Positions 48,876-61,900 of a stretch of 64,000 nt of DNA are shown here, in pieces. Origin of the DNA: Euborellia annulipes (lineage: Eukaryota; Arthropoda; Insecta; Dermaptera; Anisolabididae); contig JAKCPI010005211.1 of NCBI GenBank assembly GCA_023213315.1, positions 151,613 through 215,612 of the forward strand, in the 5' to 3' direction. The number at the start of each line of letters is the position of its first letter. The stretch's first letter is position 1. Below the pieces are notes generated by a model that searched no databases, was not told the DNA's origin, and saw only the letters and a program-made list of their open reading frames with translations. A program made the position numbers and the translations under genes.

Positions 48876-48939
48876 ATGTCTACACAGCAAGAATCCTTAA
48901 ATGAAAAAAATATTTATTCTTTAATGGGATGGAAGAGAG

Positions 48940-49192
48940 CAAGTAAGTGTGCAACAAATAAAGAGAGAGCCTTTGGACGCCAAATGCCAAAAAGGAGACG
49001 TTTCGGACAACATTTTATAAAAAATATGCATTTGTGCCGCAATAGCAATGACAAAAGCAAAACTTTGTGCCTAATTAGATTATAAGTCTACATGTACTGA
49101 GGATGGACGAATAAAATTTTGTTCTAAACGTTTCCTTTTCGGCATATGGCATCCAAAGGCTCTCTTTAATTTTCTGCACACGTACTTGCTCT
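48940..49192. repeat. Small foldback with decayed hammerhead-like arms
   Basis: Arms share GAGAGCCTTTGGA (about 48962) and its complement near 49155. The right arm is followed directly by a hAT MITE. Confidence 0.55.
49093..49134 (+). ncRNA. Decayed hammerhead-like motif
   Basis: CTGAGGA (49097-49103), extra T, stem II GGAC/GTTC, then TAAACGTT (49125-49132), with GAAA changed to TAAA. It is on the right arm of a foldback at 48948-49190; the left arm keeps CGAAACGTCTC on the minus strand near 49000. Confidence 0.35.
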
Positions 49193-49200
49193 CTTCCACC

Positions 49201-49406
49201 CAGGGCCGGAACTACGAGATTTTTAAGGGGGGGGCAAAATTTAATTTGCCGCCCCCTCCTTAAAATTTTATATACAAAATTCATATCATTTTGCCTTTTT
49301 TTTAGTAAATCTTTCTTTAATTACCGCCCCCTGATATCTGCCGCCTGGGGCACATGCACCCACTGCCCCCCCCTGAGGGGGGGGGGCCCTCCTAGATCCG
49401 GCCCTG
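49201..49406. mobile_element. hAT MITE, 206 bp
   Basis: Ends CAGGGCCGGAACTACG and CTAGATCCGGCCCTG, flanks CTTCCACC / CTTCAACC (7 of 8). Opposite orientation to 50295-50512. Confidence 0.8.
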
Positions 49407-50294
49407 CTTCAACCCCATAACATCAACAGCATCTCCCCTTCAGCTTATATTTGTTCTTTTAGTTAACTTTTTATCCCATAAACAAAAATTGTAAAAAAAG
49501 TAATATACAGGTAGCCTGTTTATACTGTATATCATTTTTTATTTATAGAGCCTTAGTCGAATTTTATATATTGATAATTTGCAAGTATTTACAAATGGTT
49601 TTTTTACGAAAAATCTTAAATATAATGTTATGGGGGTTGCGAGACCAAAGGGCAAGAACTCGGAAAGAATTACCCCGAGCAAAATTATTGAATTAAATGA
49701 TATTTTAGACCAACTCAGCTAAATTGAATAAAGTAAGATTGTAAATTTCGAATAAAAAACAGGTCAGATCTAATTCTTTCTCTGATTCGTGGACTTTCGT
49801 GGTCTCGCATAAATATGAATCGCTGACCCGGAGGGCGGGCCGTCACTACGCCACCCTGGGGCTCTTGATGTACATTTTGAATCATTCCAAATAAAACCAA
49901 TTAAATTACAACTTTAGTCTTTTAAATTAAATAACCCAAACTCTTTCCCACACGAACGGCCAGCAGCGAGTGTCCCGGAACAACAACAGAGCAGACTTCA
50001 TAACAAAAACATTTTCTTGATATGTTTGAAGGAGTGGGATTATTCAAGGTAGAAGTCAAGTTATGTGATATATATATATATATTTAAATAAAATTTCAAT
50101 TAATAAAAAATTTAATTTTATTACAATGCTTTTATTTAACTTACTCTTTCAAGATCACCAACTTTGAGTCTTTGCTTAAGGCACTTCCTGATGAGCTAGA
50201 GTTGTGTAATTTGATATTTAAGGGTAATTTTTCGTGACAACAATTGCCTGTAGCTTTTTATCAAAATAGACTAAACTAATGTGGTACTTTATTT

Positions 50295-50512
50295 CAGGGC
50301 CGGATCTAGGGGGGGCAGTGGGTGCACGTGCCCCGGGCGGCAGATATCAGGGGGGCGGCAAATTTTGCGTCTCTAAAAAAAAGGTAAAATATTTTTTCGG
50401 ATGGGAAAATTTGGTTCCGCGAAAAAAAAAAAAAAATTTTCGCAGAAAAATTTTAAGGAGGGGCGGCAAATTAAATTTTGCCCCCCTAAAAAATCTTCTA
50501 GTTCCGGCCCTG
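50295..50512. mobile_element. hAT MITE, 218 bp
   Basis: Ends CAGGGCCGGATCTAGG and CTAGTTCCGGCCCTG with exact 8-bp duplication CTTTATTT (50287-50294, 50513-50520). Confidence 0.85.
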
Positions 50513-50569
50513 CTTTATTTGATGCCTCCCGCTTCCTGCCTTCCTTTTTTTATTTAATACTCTATCTAA

Positions 50570-50800
50570 TGGCGTCTCCGCTGGTTTGGACATGTCGTAC
50601 TCCAAGAGAGTAGTGGCGTGGCGAGGACGGCGTACGGCATGGGTCTCCTCGGACGTCAACGTGGAGGAGCACCCAGGATGACTTGGCTTCATCGGGTCAA
50701 GAGAGACATGACCGAGCTTGGCCTGTCGGAGACAACAGCATTGGATAGAGGAGAGTGGAGGGGGAGGGTAAGGTCCGCCGACCCCGCACCGAGGGATTAA
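50570..50800 (+). pseudogene. Non-LTR retrotransposon (LINE) reverse transcriptase C-terminus
   Basis: The open frame reads WRLRWFGHVV, then GGAPRMTWLHRVKRDM and SADPAPRD followed by TAA. This is the familiar C-terminal end of arthropod LINE polyproteins (RW-x-GH-V ... W ... D). It is followed by a GAAGAA-rich tail at 50805-50835, a common LINE 3' end. The segment is GC-rich against AT-rich flanks. Only the 3' end is present (5' truncation). Confidence 0.7.
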
Positions 50801-51239
50801 TAATGGCTAGGACAGAAGAAGAAGAACAAGAACAATTAAATTAGGCCTAAATTATTTTTCTCTTTTTAGTTCAATTTAAGTTTTATTTTTCAGCGTGGCC
50901 AACTGTTAACAAGTTTTGATCGGAACCCAATCATCTACAGGGCCTGTAATTAAGAGAACATATCTTTCTTAATTAAAATTATTAAACTGCATAAAACATA
51001 ATAAAAAATGATATATCATATGTGCAATATTAAAATTTTTTTAATGCTATTTATTCAATGTTTCTTATATGGCCTCGGACAATTATATCAGCCCCCTCTC
51101 CCGTGGAGCGCCTCACTGATTATATTGGTGGTAAATAAAAACCTCGTGCAGCTCACAACTTGGAGGGAGGGGGAGGGGAAATTTGCTTATTCAGGGGAGG
51201 GGGAAATTTAGAATTTGAAATATTTTATATATTTTACAA

Positions 51240-52735
51240 AAAATAAAAGGAAATTGATAAGATGATTTAAAAAAAAAAGTGCAGGAGATGGATTTGAACT
51301 CGCAAAGTTTGGATACGTGAGGATGGAAAAAATTAAATTGTGTACCACTTTACCAACTGAGCCACCGTTGATTTAATAAAATGTGAGAAAAATAGCCTAT
51401 AGAACAAATATTTAATAAAAGAAGTATTAAAAAAATTTTAATATTGCACATGTGATATATCATTTTTTACTGCGTTTTATGCAGATTAATAATTTGTAAT
51501 CAAATTTTATATAGGATGTTTAGTTTTCTAATTATTCATTGGACAAATGTCAGATTGTGAATAACTTGACGTAATTAAACCAAAAACTCTATCTAACATA
51601 TGATACATGCTCATTAATTCTTGAATTTCTCCTGATTCCAGAGAACTAAATCCCTTTTAATTATATGATCTAATTTGGGAGTTATTGGCGATCAAAGTTA
51701 AGCTTATTTTCGACCTTAATGACACCACTCAATTCTATATTATCGAAAAAGCTTATTTAGCATTATCTGATTAAAACCAAATTTTTACCAGAGATTTATA
51801 ATTAAAAAATGAGTATTTTTCTAAAGTTTCATTGAGATTGGTAAAGAAATAAATAAAATATTGCGTATTTTGTAAATTGAGTTTTAGAATTTGGGATCTC
51901 AGATTCAAGCCTAGACCCGGTTCACAGAGCGCTCTCTTTACCCAACCGGAATCCCGAATTCTAAAACTCAATTTACAAAATAGTCAATATTTTATTTATT
52001 TCTTTACCAATCTCAATGAAACTTTAGAAAAAACTCATTTTTTAATTATAAATCTCTGGTAAAAATTTGGTTTTAATCAGACAATGCTAAATAAGCTTTT
52101 TCGATAATATAGAAATTGAGAGTATGATGTCATTAAGGTCGAAAATAAGCTTAACTTTGATCGCTAATAACTTCCAAATTAGATCATATAATTAAAAGGG
52201 CTTTAGTTTTTTGAAATCAGGAAGAATTCAAGAATTAAGAGCATGAATCATATGTTATATAGAGTTTTTGGTTTAATTACATTAAGTCATTCACAATGTG
52301 ACATTTGTCCAATGAATAATTAGAAAACTAAGCATCCTATATAAAATTTGATTACAAATTATTAATCCGCATAAAACGTAGTAAAAAATGATATATCATA
52401 TGTGCAATATTAAAATTTTTTTAATACTTCTTTTATTAAATATTTGTTCTATACCCTATTTTTATATAAATTTATAAAATCAACGGTGGCTCAGTTGGTA
52501 AAGTGGTAGACAATTTTATTTTTTCCATCCTCACCATTCAAACTTTGCGAGTTCAAATCCACCTCCTGCACTTTTTTTTTTTAAATCATATTATCAATTT
52601 CCTTTTATTTTTAATGCTAACTTATAATTTCATTTAACTGTCATTATAACGAGAGAAAGGATTTGTGGAATATAAATTTTGGTAACCCTATGTTTAGGGA
52701 ATTTTGACAAATTTTTAAATAACTTTTTTTTTATT
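51240..52735. repeat. Large foldback element with outward tRNA-like ends (copy 2)
   Basis: Homologous to the 20.6-22.1 kb copy, with the same loop in the same orientation (centre near 51910-51950). The 190-bp one-sided extension is on the right here. The right tRNA-like unit (about 52484-52570) reads GGTGGCTCAGTTGGTAAAGT then GAGTTCAAATCCACC and a T run. It ends about 200 bp before the METTL3 start codon. A partial third copy is at about 50985-51075. Confidence 0.8.
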
Positions 52736-52942
52736 TAACATGCTGTCAGTGCCATAAGCGGCAAATTTTCGTTGGCAGCACTGTTCCTATCATCTCCCTC
52801 TCCGTTTATAATCTCTGACCTAATAAATTGTTTATTTTATAAAGTGATAATTAACTGTCATTTACTCTTATACCATTTTTACATTTATATATATTTAAGT
52901 ATAAATGTCTTTTAACCAGACTTGTGACATAAATTAATTAAA
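52736..52942 (+). promoter_or_regulatory. METTL3 promoter/5' UTR interval
   Basis: Only about 200 bp of non-repeat DNA separates the tRNA-like foldback from the METTL3 ATG, so the promoter must lie here or in the transposon. Confidence 0.4.
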
Positions 52943-55900
52943 ATGTCTGACGCTTGGGAAGAAATTCAAGCAATTAAAGTGAAAAGGAATAGTTTAAGAG
53001 AGAAATTACAAAAAAGAAAAAAAGAGCGTCAAGATATTTTAAACCAATCAACAGCAACTGGCTCAGGTAAATTATTATTTAAAACACCTTTTAAATTATT
53101 ATTTTGTTTGTCTCAATTCACTATGTATGCGAATAAAAATTCAATTTTCATATTTTAGACTCAGGACCATCTTTAGTATCTGAAAATTCAAATGGAGTTC
53201 CTTCTCCTTCTATTGTCACTAATAAAGGTATAGGTCTATATATATTTTAGACTTTAATATATATAACTTTATAATTTTATGAATGTTTTGTTTTAAGAAT
53301 CTACTGAGGAAATAATTGCAACTGTTGATCTTAGAAAACCAGATCCTGAAGTAGAAAAAACTCTTTTAAGTACTCTCTGTGAAGTTTCCTTGACTTTACC
53401 TACCACATCACTCGATCTTACTATAAACGTGAGCAAAGCTCTAGGACAGAGTGTCCCTCATGTGTCTGTAACAAATTTTTTACAAAAATTCGCCACCCAA
53501 CAATTAATTGGTGTAAAAGATGTAACTAAAGATGGTAAAGCTGCAATGGAAGTTACGACAGCTGAACATGGAAAGCTCGTAGCGATGGTCAATGAATTAG
53601 TTACAAATTCAGAAAAGAAATTAGAAAATCCTGAATCGGAAAATTCACTTAAAAGAAAACGCGATGATGAAGATTCTATTAAAGGAATATCTTTGGAAAA
53701 AGATTCAAAAAAAAGACAAGAAAGATCCAAAAGCTACTGATATTATGGTTTGTATTAGGAACCGACCGAATATTCGGTTTCGGTTACGGTTTCGGCCAGT
53801 TTCGGCCAAAAATCATGGTTTCGGCCGTAGTTTCGGTTTCGGCCAAAAAGTGGCCGAACCTTTCGGCCGGCCGAAACCAGAGTCTGAAAAAATGGGATGA
53901 GACTCGCATGCAAAAAAAAAAATCTGGTGTGACTGGCGCACAGCACACAACTTTCTCTTACCTTCGGTAATCGAAAGTTGTGTACTGTGCTTGTCACACC
54001 AGATTTTTTGTGTCGACATATATTTAGTTCCCGACAGTACGAAACATTTGAATTCAGATGTAAAATTTATAAGTATGGGAAAATATTTATATTTTGTTAC
54101 CATGGCAACCATTTCTCATATCTTCCCTATGAAATACAAGAGTAAAGTGGTCTTCAGAAGATGTCAATCACAAAATGAGAATATACATTTTAAAGAGAAT
54201 CTAAAAAATAATTGATTTTTGAATTTAAAAAAAAATCGTTGGAGCAAATTTTGAGAAAATCGAAAAAAAACTGAAAAAGTACATCAGTAAAGTACTAGTA
54301 CTCTTTGGCCGATTTTGATTAAAAGCTTATTTTTCCGGTCCCGGGGGGTGTTTAACTTAAATATAAAATTTCAGCCTCATAGCTCAATTCCTTCATGCTT
54401 AAAATTGAACACACACACACACCCACACACCCACCCACACACACACAGACAGACCATGTCGCGAAAACCACTTTTTTGGATTCAGGGGACCTCAAAACGT
54501 GAAGATCCATCAAAATCTCGATATCGAATTTTTGACGTGAATCCAATACTTTCTCTCTATATATATATATTACATATATACATAGGTAAGAGAAAGTAAA
54601 AAGGTCAAATAATTTGCTCTTGAGGGAGAAAAAAATTTTAGTCTCCCTAAAAAAAAGGTAAAATGATTTTCACGGGAGGGAAAAAAAAATTCAAAAAAAA
54701 AAAAAAAAGGTAAAATGAAAAAAAATTTTTATAGGGAATACAAGTTTCGGTTTCGGTTACGGTTTCGGCCGAAACTAAGGTTGAGGCCGAATATTCGGTT
54801 TCGGTTTCGGTTTCGGCTGAAAATCTTGTTTCGGTCGGACCCTAGTTTGTATATAATTATATATTTTACTTTTTCTTTTAAAAAATTGACCAAAGAAACA
54901 GTAACTTAATAAACTATTGTGACAATCCACAGGCCCTGTCCTGGAAATTTTTTTTTTTATTTTAAAAACAAGAAAAAAATCTTTATCTTAAAATATATAT
55001 ATAATCTCTAACATATAAACCAGTTGTGAGATATTTGGGAGTTCATCTTGACAGGCAGCTACTGGTAGAATTGCTTCTCGTCTAATTTGGCCTCTTATAA
55101 ATCAAAATAGTCATTTGGAATTGGATAACAAAATTATTTTGTATATTAAAAAACACATCGCTCACATGAATCCCGTGTCGATATAGACCACACTGGGAAT
55201 CACTGGGCTGGAGTGACCGTGAATAGGATTAATTTTTGGGTGTAATCCAAAAGGATTACATCCATTTGGAGGGATCGTAATTTTCTTTTGGACAATAAAA
55301 AATATTTATTTTTATTTATTTATTTAACATATAAACACAATATGATAAAAATCAAACTTCATTAAAGTTATAAAAAATAGCCTATTAAAAAAAAAAAAAA
55401 AATTAACTACAATGTAATAATTTCTCTATCATTATCTTTTTAAGAAATTTTCTTTAATTTTAAATGAATTCAAGTTATAGATCATTTTTCATTTCCAAAA
55501 AAAGTTACATCAATAATTCAAAATAAATAACAAATGTGTAAAAACCTCCCTGGTAAAAACAGTTCTTACTCAAATGATTCCTTTTATGTTCTTCTGGGGG
55601 GCGATAGCCCCCCTGCCGTAGGACCGTCACTGTCAATCCGCGTCTGTGGATATTTAAAATGATGTTTTCTCAAGTTGAGCCACGTTGTTTGTTTAGCATA
55701 CTCAAAGTTTCGGCCTTTAGGAACCATTTTCTTCAAGTCTTGTCTTCCTGTAAAATTAACGTAGGGTTATTACTGTTTCACCCGCTCTGTCTTGGAAAAA
55801 CAATTCACCCAAAGATAATCCAGTAAAACTTAATTGTAATGTCTCATTTTTGAATTTTATTGAACATTCAAAGGAGGTTTTTTTTTTCCCAGTTTACACC

Positions 55901-58900
55901 CTAAAAATCTGGTGTGACTGGCGCACAGCACACAACTTTCTCTTACCTTCGGTAATCGAAAGTTGTGTTCTGTGCTTGTCACACCAGATTTTTTGTGTCG
56001 ACATATATTTAGTTTCCGCCAATATATTAGAATTTAAGATGTCAAATTTATAAACATGGGAAAATATTTATATTTTGTTACCATGGCAACCATTTCTCCT
56101 ATCTTTCCTATGAAGCACAAGAGTAAAGTGTGCTTCAAACAATTTTGAGGGCAAAACGAGAATATACATTTGAAAGAGCATCTAAAAAATAATTGATTTT
56201 TGAATTTTAATCAAAATCGTTAAAGCGAATTTTGAGAAAATTGAAAAAAACTGAAAAAGTACATCAGTAAAGTACTAGTACTCTTTGGCCGATTTTGATT
56301 AAAAGCTTATTTTTCCGGTCCCGGGGGAGGGGGGGGGGTGTTTAACTTAAATATAAAATTTCAACCTCCTAGCTCAATTCCTTCATGCTTAAAATTGAAC
56401 ACACACACACACACACAGACAGACACACAGACAGACCATGTCGCGAAAATCACTTTTTTGGATTCAGGGGACCTCAAAACGTAAAGATCCATCAAAATCT
56501 CGACATCGAATTTTTGACATGAATCCAATACTTTCTCACTATATATATATTACATATATACATAGGTAAGAGAAAGTAAAAAGTTGTATAATACAATCTT
56601 TAATTTCTCTTTATTTAGTCACTTCTTTCGATGCCTTCTACAAGGGAAAAGGAGAGTAAAAAAGTAGGAGAAGAAATCTTGGATTTATTAAGTAAACCTA
56701 CAGCAAAAGAAAGATCTCTGGCAGAAAGGTTTCGTTCTCAAGGCGGTGCACAAGTTATGGAATTTTGTCCTCATGGCACCAAAGCTGAATGTACTAAAGT
56801 CAATACAAGTCAACCATGTAAAAAATTGCATTTCAAAAAAATTATTCAGAAACATACAGATGAATCCTTAGGAGATTGTTCTTTCCTCAACACTTGCTTT
56901 CACATGGACAGTTGCAAGTAACAATAAATAAATTATTTTAAAGGAAATATTCTTTTCTTCTAATTCATTCTCTTCATTTTTTTTTTTTTTTAGATATGTT
57001 CATTATGAAGTAGACGGTCCAACAGTTCAATTCCCGAAAGATGTTCCTGGGAAATCTGATATTGTTGAACTTAGTAAACCCAGACAAGAGATGACAATTC
57101 TTTATCCACCTCAATGGGTTCAATGCGATCTTAGGTATTTAGATATGACTGTTTTAGGTAATTATTTTTTCTCTTATTCACCTTGTAAAAAATTTCTTAA
57201 CATTCAACATAGTATTTCAAAAATCATTCTAGTTAGAATATTGCTGGTATATATATATATATAGGCGAAGATAAGTTTTCTCGGGTGTGATGTTGAGATT
57301 TACTCGACGTTTCGACTCTCCTTTTGAAGCCATTTTTAAGAGTTTGGGATTAGGGAGGAATTGTTGAGGTAGTTTGTTTCTCTTTCATTATATATATATA
57401 TATATGCCACATGCTGCTTTGGGTACTCGTAAAAAAATTTCAAAACTAGGCTGGGAAATTCTATCACATCCACCATGTTCCCCGGATTTAGCACCCTCCG
57501 ACTACCACTTGTTTTTGTCCTTACAAAATTTTTTGAAGGGTAAAAAATTAAAAAATGAAGAAGATATAAAAAAAGAACTTTTTCAATTTTTCGATTCAAA
57601 TGATGCAACCCTTTTCAAAAATGGGATATATAAATTGCCCTTACCCTGGCAAAAAGTCATTAATAATAATGGCAATTATATTATTTAAAAAAGTTTTACT
57701 GACGATAAGAAAAATTTGCATTTTGTTGTATTCCAAAAACGGACAGAACTTTCCAGTAGACTTATATATATATATATATATATATAAATTATATATAATG
57801 AAAGAGGTTTTAAGAGCCCTATTTTACAACTTGAGTGTTAACAAAATTTGCCCAAGGCTATTATTTATATGTAAAACTAAACAAAAAACAGAAGAGCTCG
57901 GAATAACTAAGGATAGAGTCCACTTACCCCATGCAACCCCATTTAAGGTCAGTTGCGACGGTATCTGCCCCAGATCCATAATCCAGATAATAGTTGAAAT
58001 CGCAACTTGAGTGTGTTTAAGAAAATCTTTGCAATATAATTAAACATTACACCAGAAAGAGAGCTTGGAGCTGTTTTTTCAAGTGCAAGATCAATCACTA
58101 AAAGTTAATTTACTCTTAATATAGTTTCGAAAAAAGATCCTTGGCATAATTTCCTGAGTGAGTTGCCCCAAATAGATATTAGTATTTTTACTTACAAAAA
58201 AAACACTCACACTTTTTTCTCACATTCACACAGCCTTTTCGGCAACTTAGGCCATTTAAGACTTTTACGATAACCGTTATTTAATAATACTAGACGAAAG
58301 CCCCGCCTTCGGCGGAGCTTTCCGTCTAGCCAGGGGCTGCGCCCCCTGGACCCCCTGCTCGCCTACTTATATACATACCGGTACATACATTTCCCCTTTT
58401 CATTTTTATATGTAGAGATTATTTTAGCGGTTAATTATTCATGAACTTAAGATTTTTGTGAATCATATCCTTTCCGGGACTCTCCCGGTACACAGACAAA
58501 AAATTTACGCCGATATTTTAGAATTCAAAATGTAAATAAATAAAAAAAATCGTAAACATGGGTAAATATTTATATTTTGTTACCATGGCGCTATCCCTGA
58601 GGCCTGATTGGTTGTTTCACACATCGGACACGGTCTTAGGCAATTATAATATAGTATGATATATATTTATTTGGGGTCCAGGCATTCTTATTTAAGCCAT
58701 TTGGTATCCAAATGGCTTAAATAAAATCATCGGACTGCCTGGGGTCCGAACCCCCGACGTTTGGTATATGAGGTTAGCACGCTAACCTCGACGCCAAGCC
58801 CCGTGGGCAGATATTAGTATTTAAATTTTTACTTTCTCTTACCAAAGCCTACGGGCTTGCTCTAGTTGGTAGCGTGCCTAACTTCTATACCGAACGTCGC

Positions 58901-61900
58901 GGGTTCTGACCCCAGGCAGTCCGATAAATTAGATATTTACATGTAAATACTTTTTATTAACTTGTAAAATGTAATATTATCTCAAAATGAAAAAAAAATA
59001 TCAAAATCAGCGGTATAGATCAGTTATTTTAATAAAACTAAATATTTTTACGTTGCAATTAGTCCAATTAAAAAAAAAAAATTTTGTCTAATTTTAATTT
59101 TTGACAAGTAAAATAGTATTGGATATTGAAAAAATTGCGAGAACTTTAGCCTTAATGGAGGATGGTCGAAGCATTCGATAGGCGGAAAGGGCTTTAAAGG
59201 CAAGTTGGAGAAACTGGCACTTATTCTCGGGCGCAGGAGGGTAATATTGAATGGCCAGTTTTTTTTTTTTGCTGGTGAATGTATATATAAAAGATCGGTT
59301 TTGATATTACTAATATACTGAATGTTTGTGAATAAATAATTGCTTAATTTTTTAGGCAAGTTTGCTGTAATAATGGCTGATCCACCTTGGGATATTCATA
59401 TGGAGTTACCTTATGGAACTATGTCAGATGATGAAATGCGACAGCTTGGAATACCAACATTACAAGATGATGGTCTTATTTTTTTATGGGTTACTGGACG
59501 TGCTATGGAACTTGGACGAGAATGTCTCAAATTATGGGGGTATGAACGAGTGGATGAATTAATTTGGGTCAAGACAAATCAACTGCAACGAATTATTCGC
59601 ACTGGGAGAACAGGCCATTGGCTTAATCATGGAAAAGAACATTGTTTAGTAAGTAACAATTGAACTTCGAAATTAGATTCAATTTGAAATTAGGACCCGG
59701 CACAAGGGGGGGGGGGGTAATTATCTCCTCTTCCCCAATTCAAGAAAAGGCTTTAGGTTTTGGAGAAAAGCAACCAGCTAATGCTTTCTACGTTAAAATA
59801 ATTTTTTTCCAAATACAGTATTTCGGAATGCCTAATGCAATCCATCCTCAGTGCATCAAATTATACGATTGTGGAGAGTTTTACAATACATGTGAAGCCA
59901 TTCTATATATGAAGGGAATAGCATTTGATTAGCAAGTCAGGGAGAGAAAATTATATTATATATATATATTTGTATACTTATTTAACAAACTTGAAATACG
60001 CCACCCAGCTCATTCACTTGCCACAAAAAAATAAGATTACAATGGTAAAAACCCTCAAATCAAGCGTTTAAACCGTGCCGAAATGCTAATGTAGATTAGC
60101 ATAAAGTGTATTTCAAACGATTTCCACGAAAAATTTCACTAATATACTTTTTAAAGAGCATCTATTATAAAAAATAGTTGATTTATGAATTTTATTCAAA
60201 ATCGTTGGAGCGAATTTTGAGAAAATCGAAAAAAATTGAAAAAGTACTTCAGTAAAGTACTAGTACTTAGCCATATTGACTTGCAAAGTAGCAGTTCATT
60301 CATACTATCCATCTATTGATCAATGCGTGTGCGAAGAATAGTTGCCCATTTCGGCAAAATTTTGCCGAATTCATGAAATAAGCAATTTCGTCAATTCGGT
60401 GTAAAATATATATATATAATATATAGAAACTATTTTTCTCTCCATGACTTGCTGATCAAATGCTATCCCCTTCATATATAGAATGGCTTCTCATGTATTT
60501 TATGATTTTGTAAAATATTCCACAATCGTATAATTTGATGTATTGAGGATGGATTGCATTAGGCATTCCGAAATATTTGCTAAAAATTTTAACGTGGAAA
60601 GCAATCGCTGGATTGTCTTTTCTCCATAACCTTAATTTAATCGTCCCAGCTTACTTAGTTTCTTATACTTCAAGAAAAAGGATTTTACGATCGTAAGATA
60701 ATTGATTCGGTTTTAAACTTTTCCCTAAGAATCAAAATTTTTCAGGCACTTAGCATAATACATAAAATTTTCTACCCTTAAAAACCAAACAATTCTTTAA
60801 TCATAATAACTATTTTATTATTAAAATAAACCTTTTCTCATTTAATAGGTTGGAATGAAAGGAAATCCTGATCATCTTAATCGAGGCCTGGATTGTGATG
60901 TGATAGTTGCAGAAGTCAGAGCCACAAGTCATAAACCTGATGAAATTTATGGTATTATTGAACGTCTTTCGCCAGGAACAAGAAAAATTGAACTTTTCGG
61001 AAGACCACATAATGTTCAACCAAATTGGTATTATTTTTTATTCTCTTGGATCTCGACAATATAATATTATATGCAAGTTCTTAGCCAGGGGGGAGTGGGG
61101 TTCAAATGATTCACGAGTAATCCTTGCCTTCAAAAGAAATAAATTTTAAAGAATATAAAATATTTTTTGACGTGACAACGTCTTAAAATGCATGTATTGT
61201 GGCCGGGTAGAGAGGCATGCCCGAAAAAGTTTAGCGGCTTCAATAACTCTACTCCTCTGTCTTAAGAGGTATAATTATGTTGAATATATGGTTAGAAAGA
61301 ATGATTCTTCAGCTAAAGATTTCACCATTTATTTTTTTCGTTTGGTATAGGAGACTTTGCAGCCAAGGAATTAAATAAAAAACTTTTATTTAATTATTAC
61401 CCGTCGACGTTTTGGCCGCAAATCACGACCTTCCCCAGGACTAACAATTAATCGTCCTGAGGAAGGTCGAGATTTGCGACCGAAACGTCGACGCAATATT
61501 ATATATTGTCTAAATTAAAAAATAATTATTGTGAACAAAGTAAAAAAAAATTCGTTCGAAATCAGGAAATAGAAGTTGTCACGTTAAAAGACCAGCGGCT
61601 GAGTAGACGACACAGCCGACATCGAATTTTTATTATTTCTAACAGTATTTAAAATTTTAACACCATGTTGGCTATATATTTTTCTTTATTTATAATATTT
61701 CGGATAAAGTTTGGATCTCCATATCCCCTTTCCCCTGCTACGGCCCTGAATAAACTACAATGGATATTTTTCTCTCTCATATCTAATTACTAGAGCCCGG
61801 ATGTTCATGAAGAAATTTCATGCACAGTGCATGTTTGTATAGAAGCTGAATACGTTCCCTAAAGTTTGCAATTACCCATTTCATGAGTATTCGATTCTAA

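Noticed and set aside
50185..50215. CTGATGAG near 50190 as a hammerhead core
   Set aside because: No GAAA box or pairing stem II follows.
52484..52570. Functional tRNA gene
   Set aside because: Box A/B-like sequences exist, but no convincing T stem or acceptor stem forms and the same segment is part of a repeat.
57600..58010. 136-codon open frame in METTL3 intron 5
   Set aside because: It is the +1 shadow of the mariner fragment running into (AT)n; no motif.
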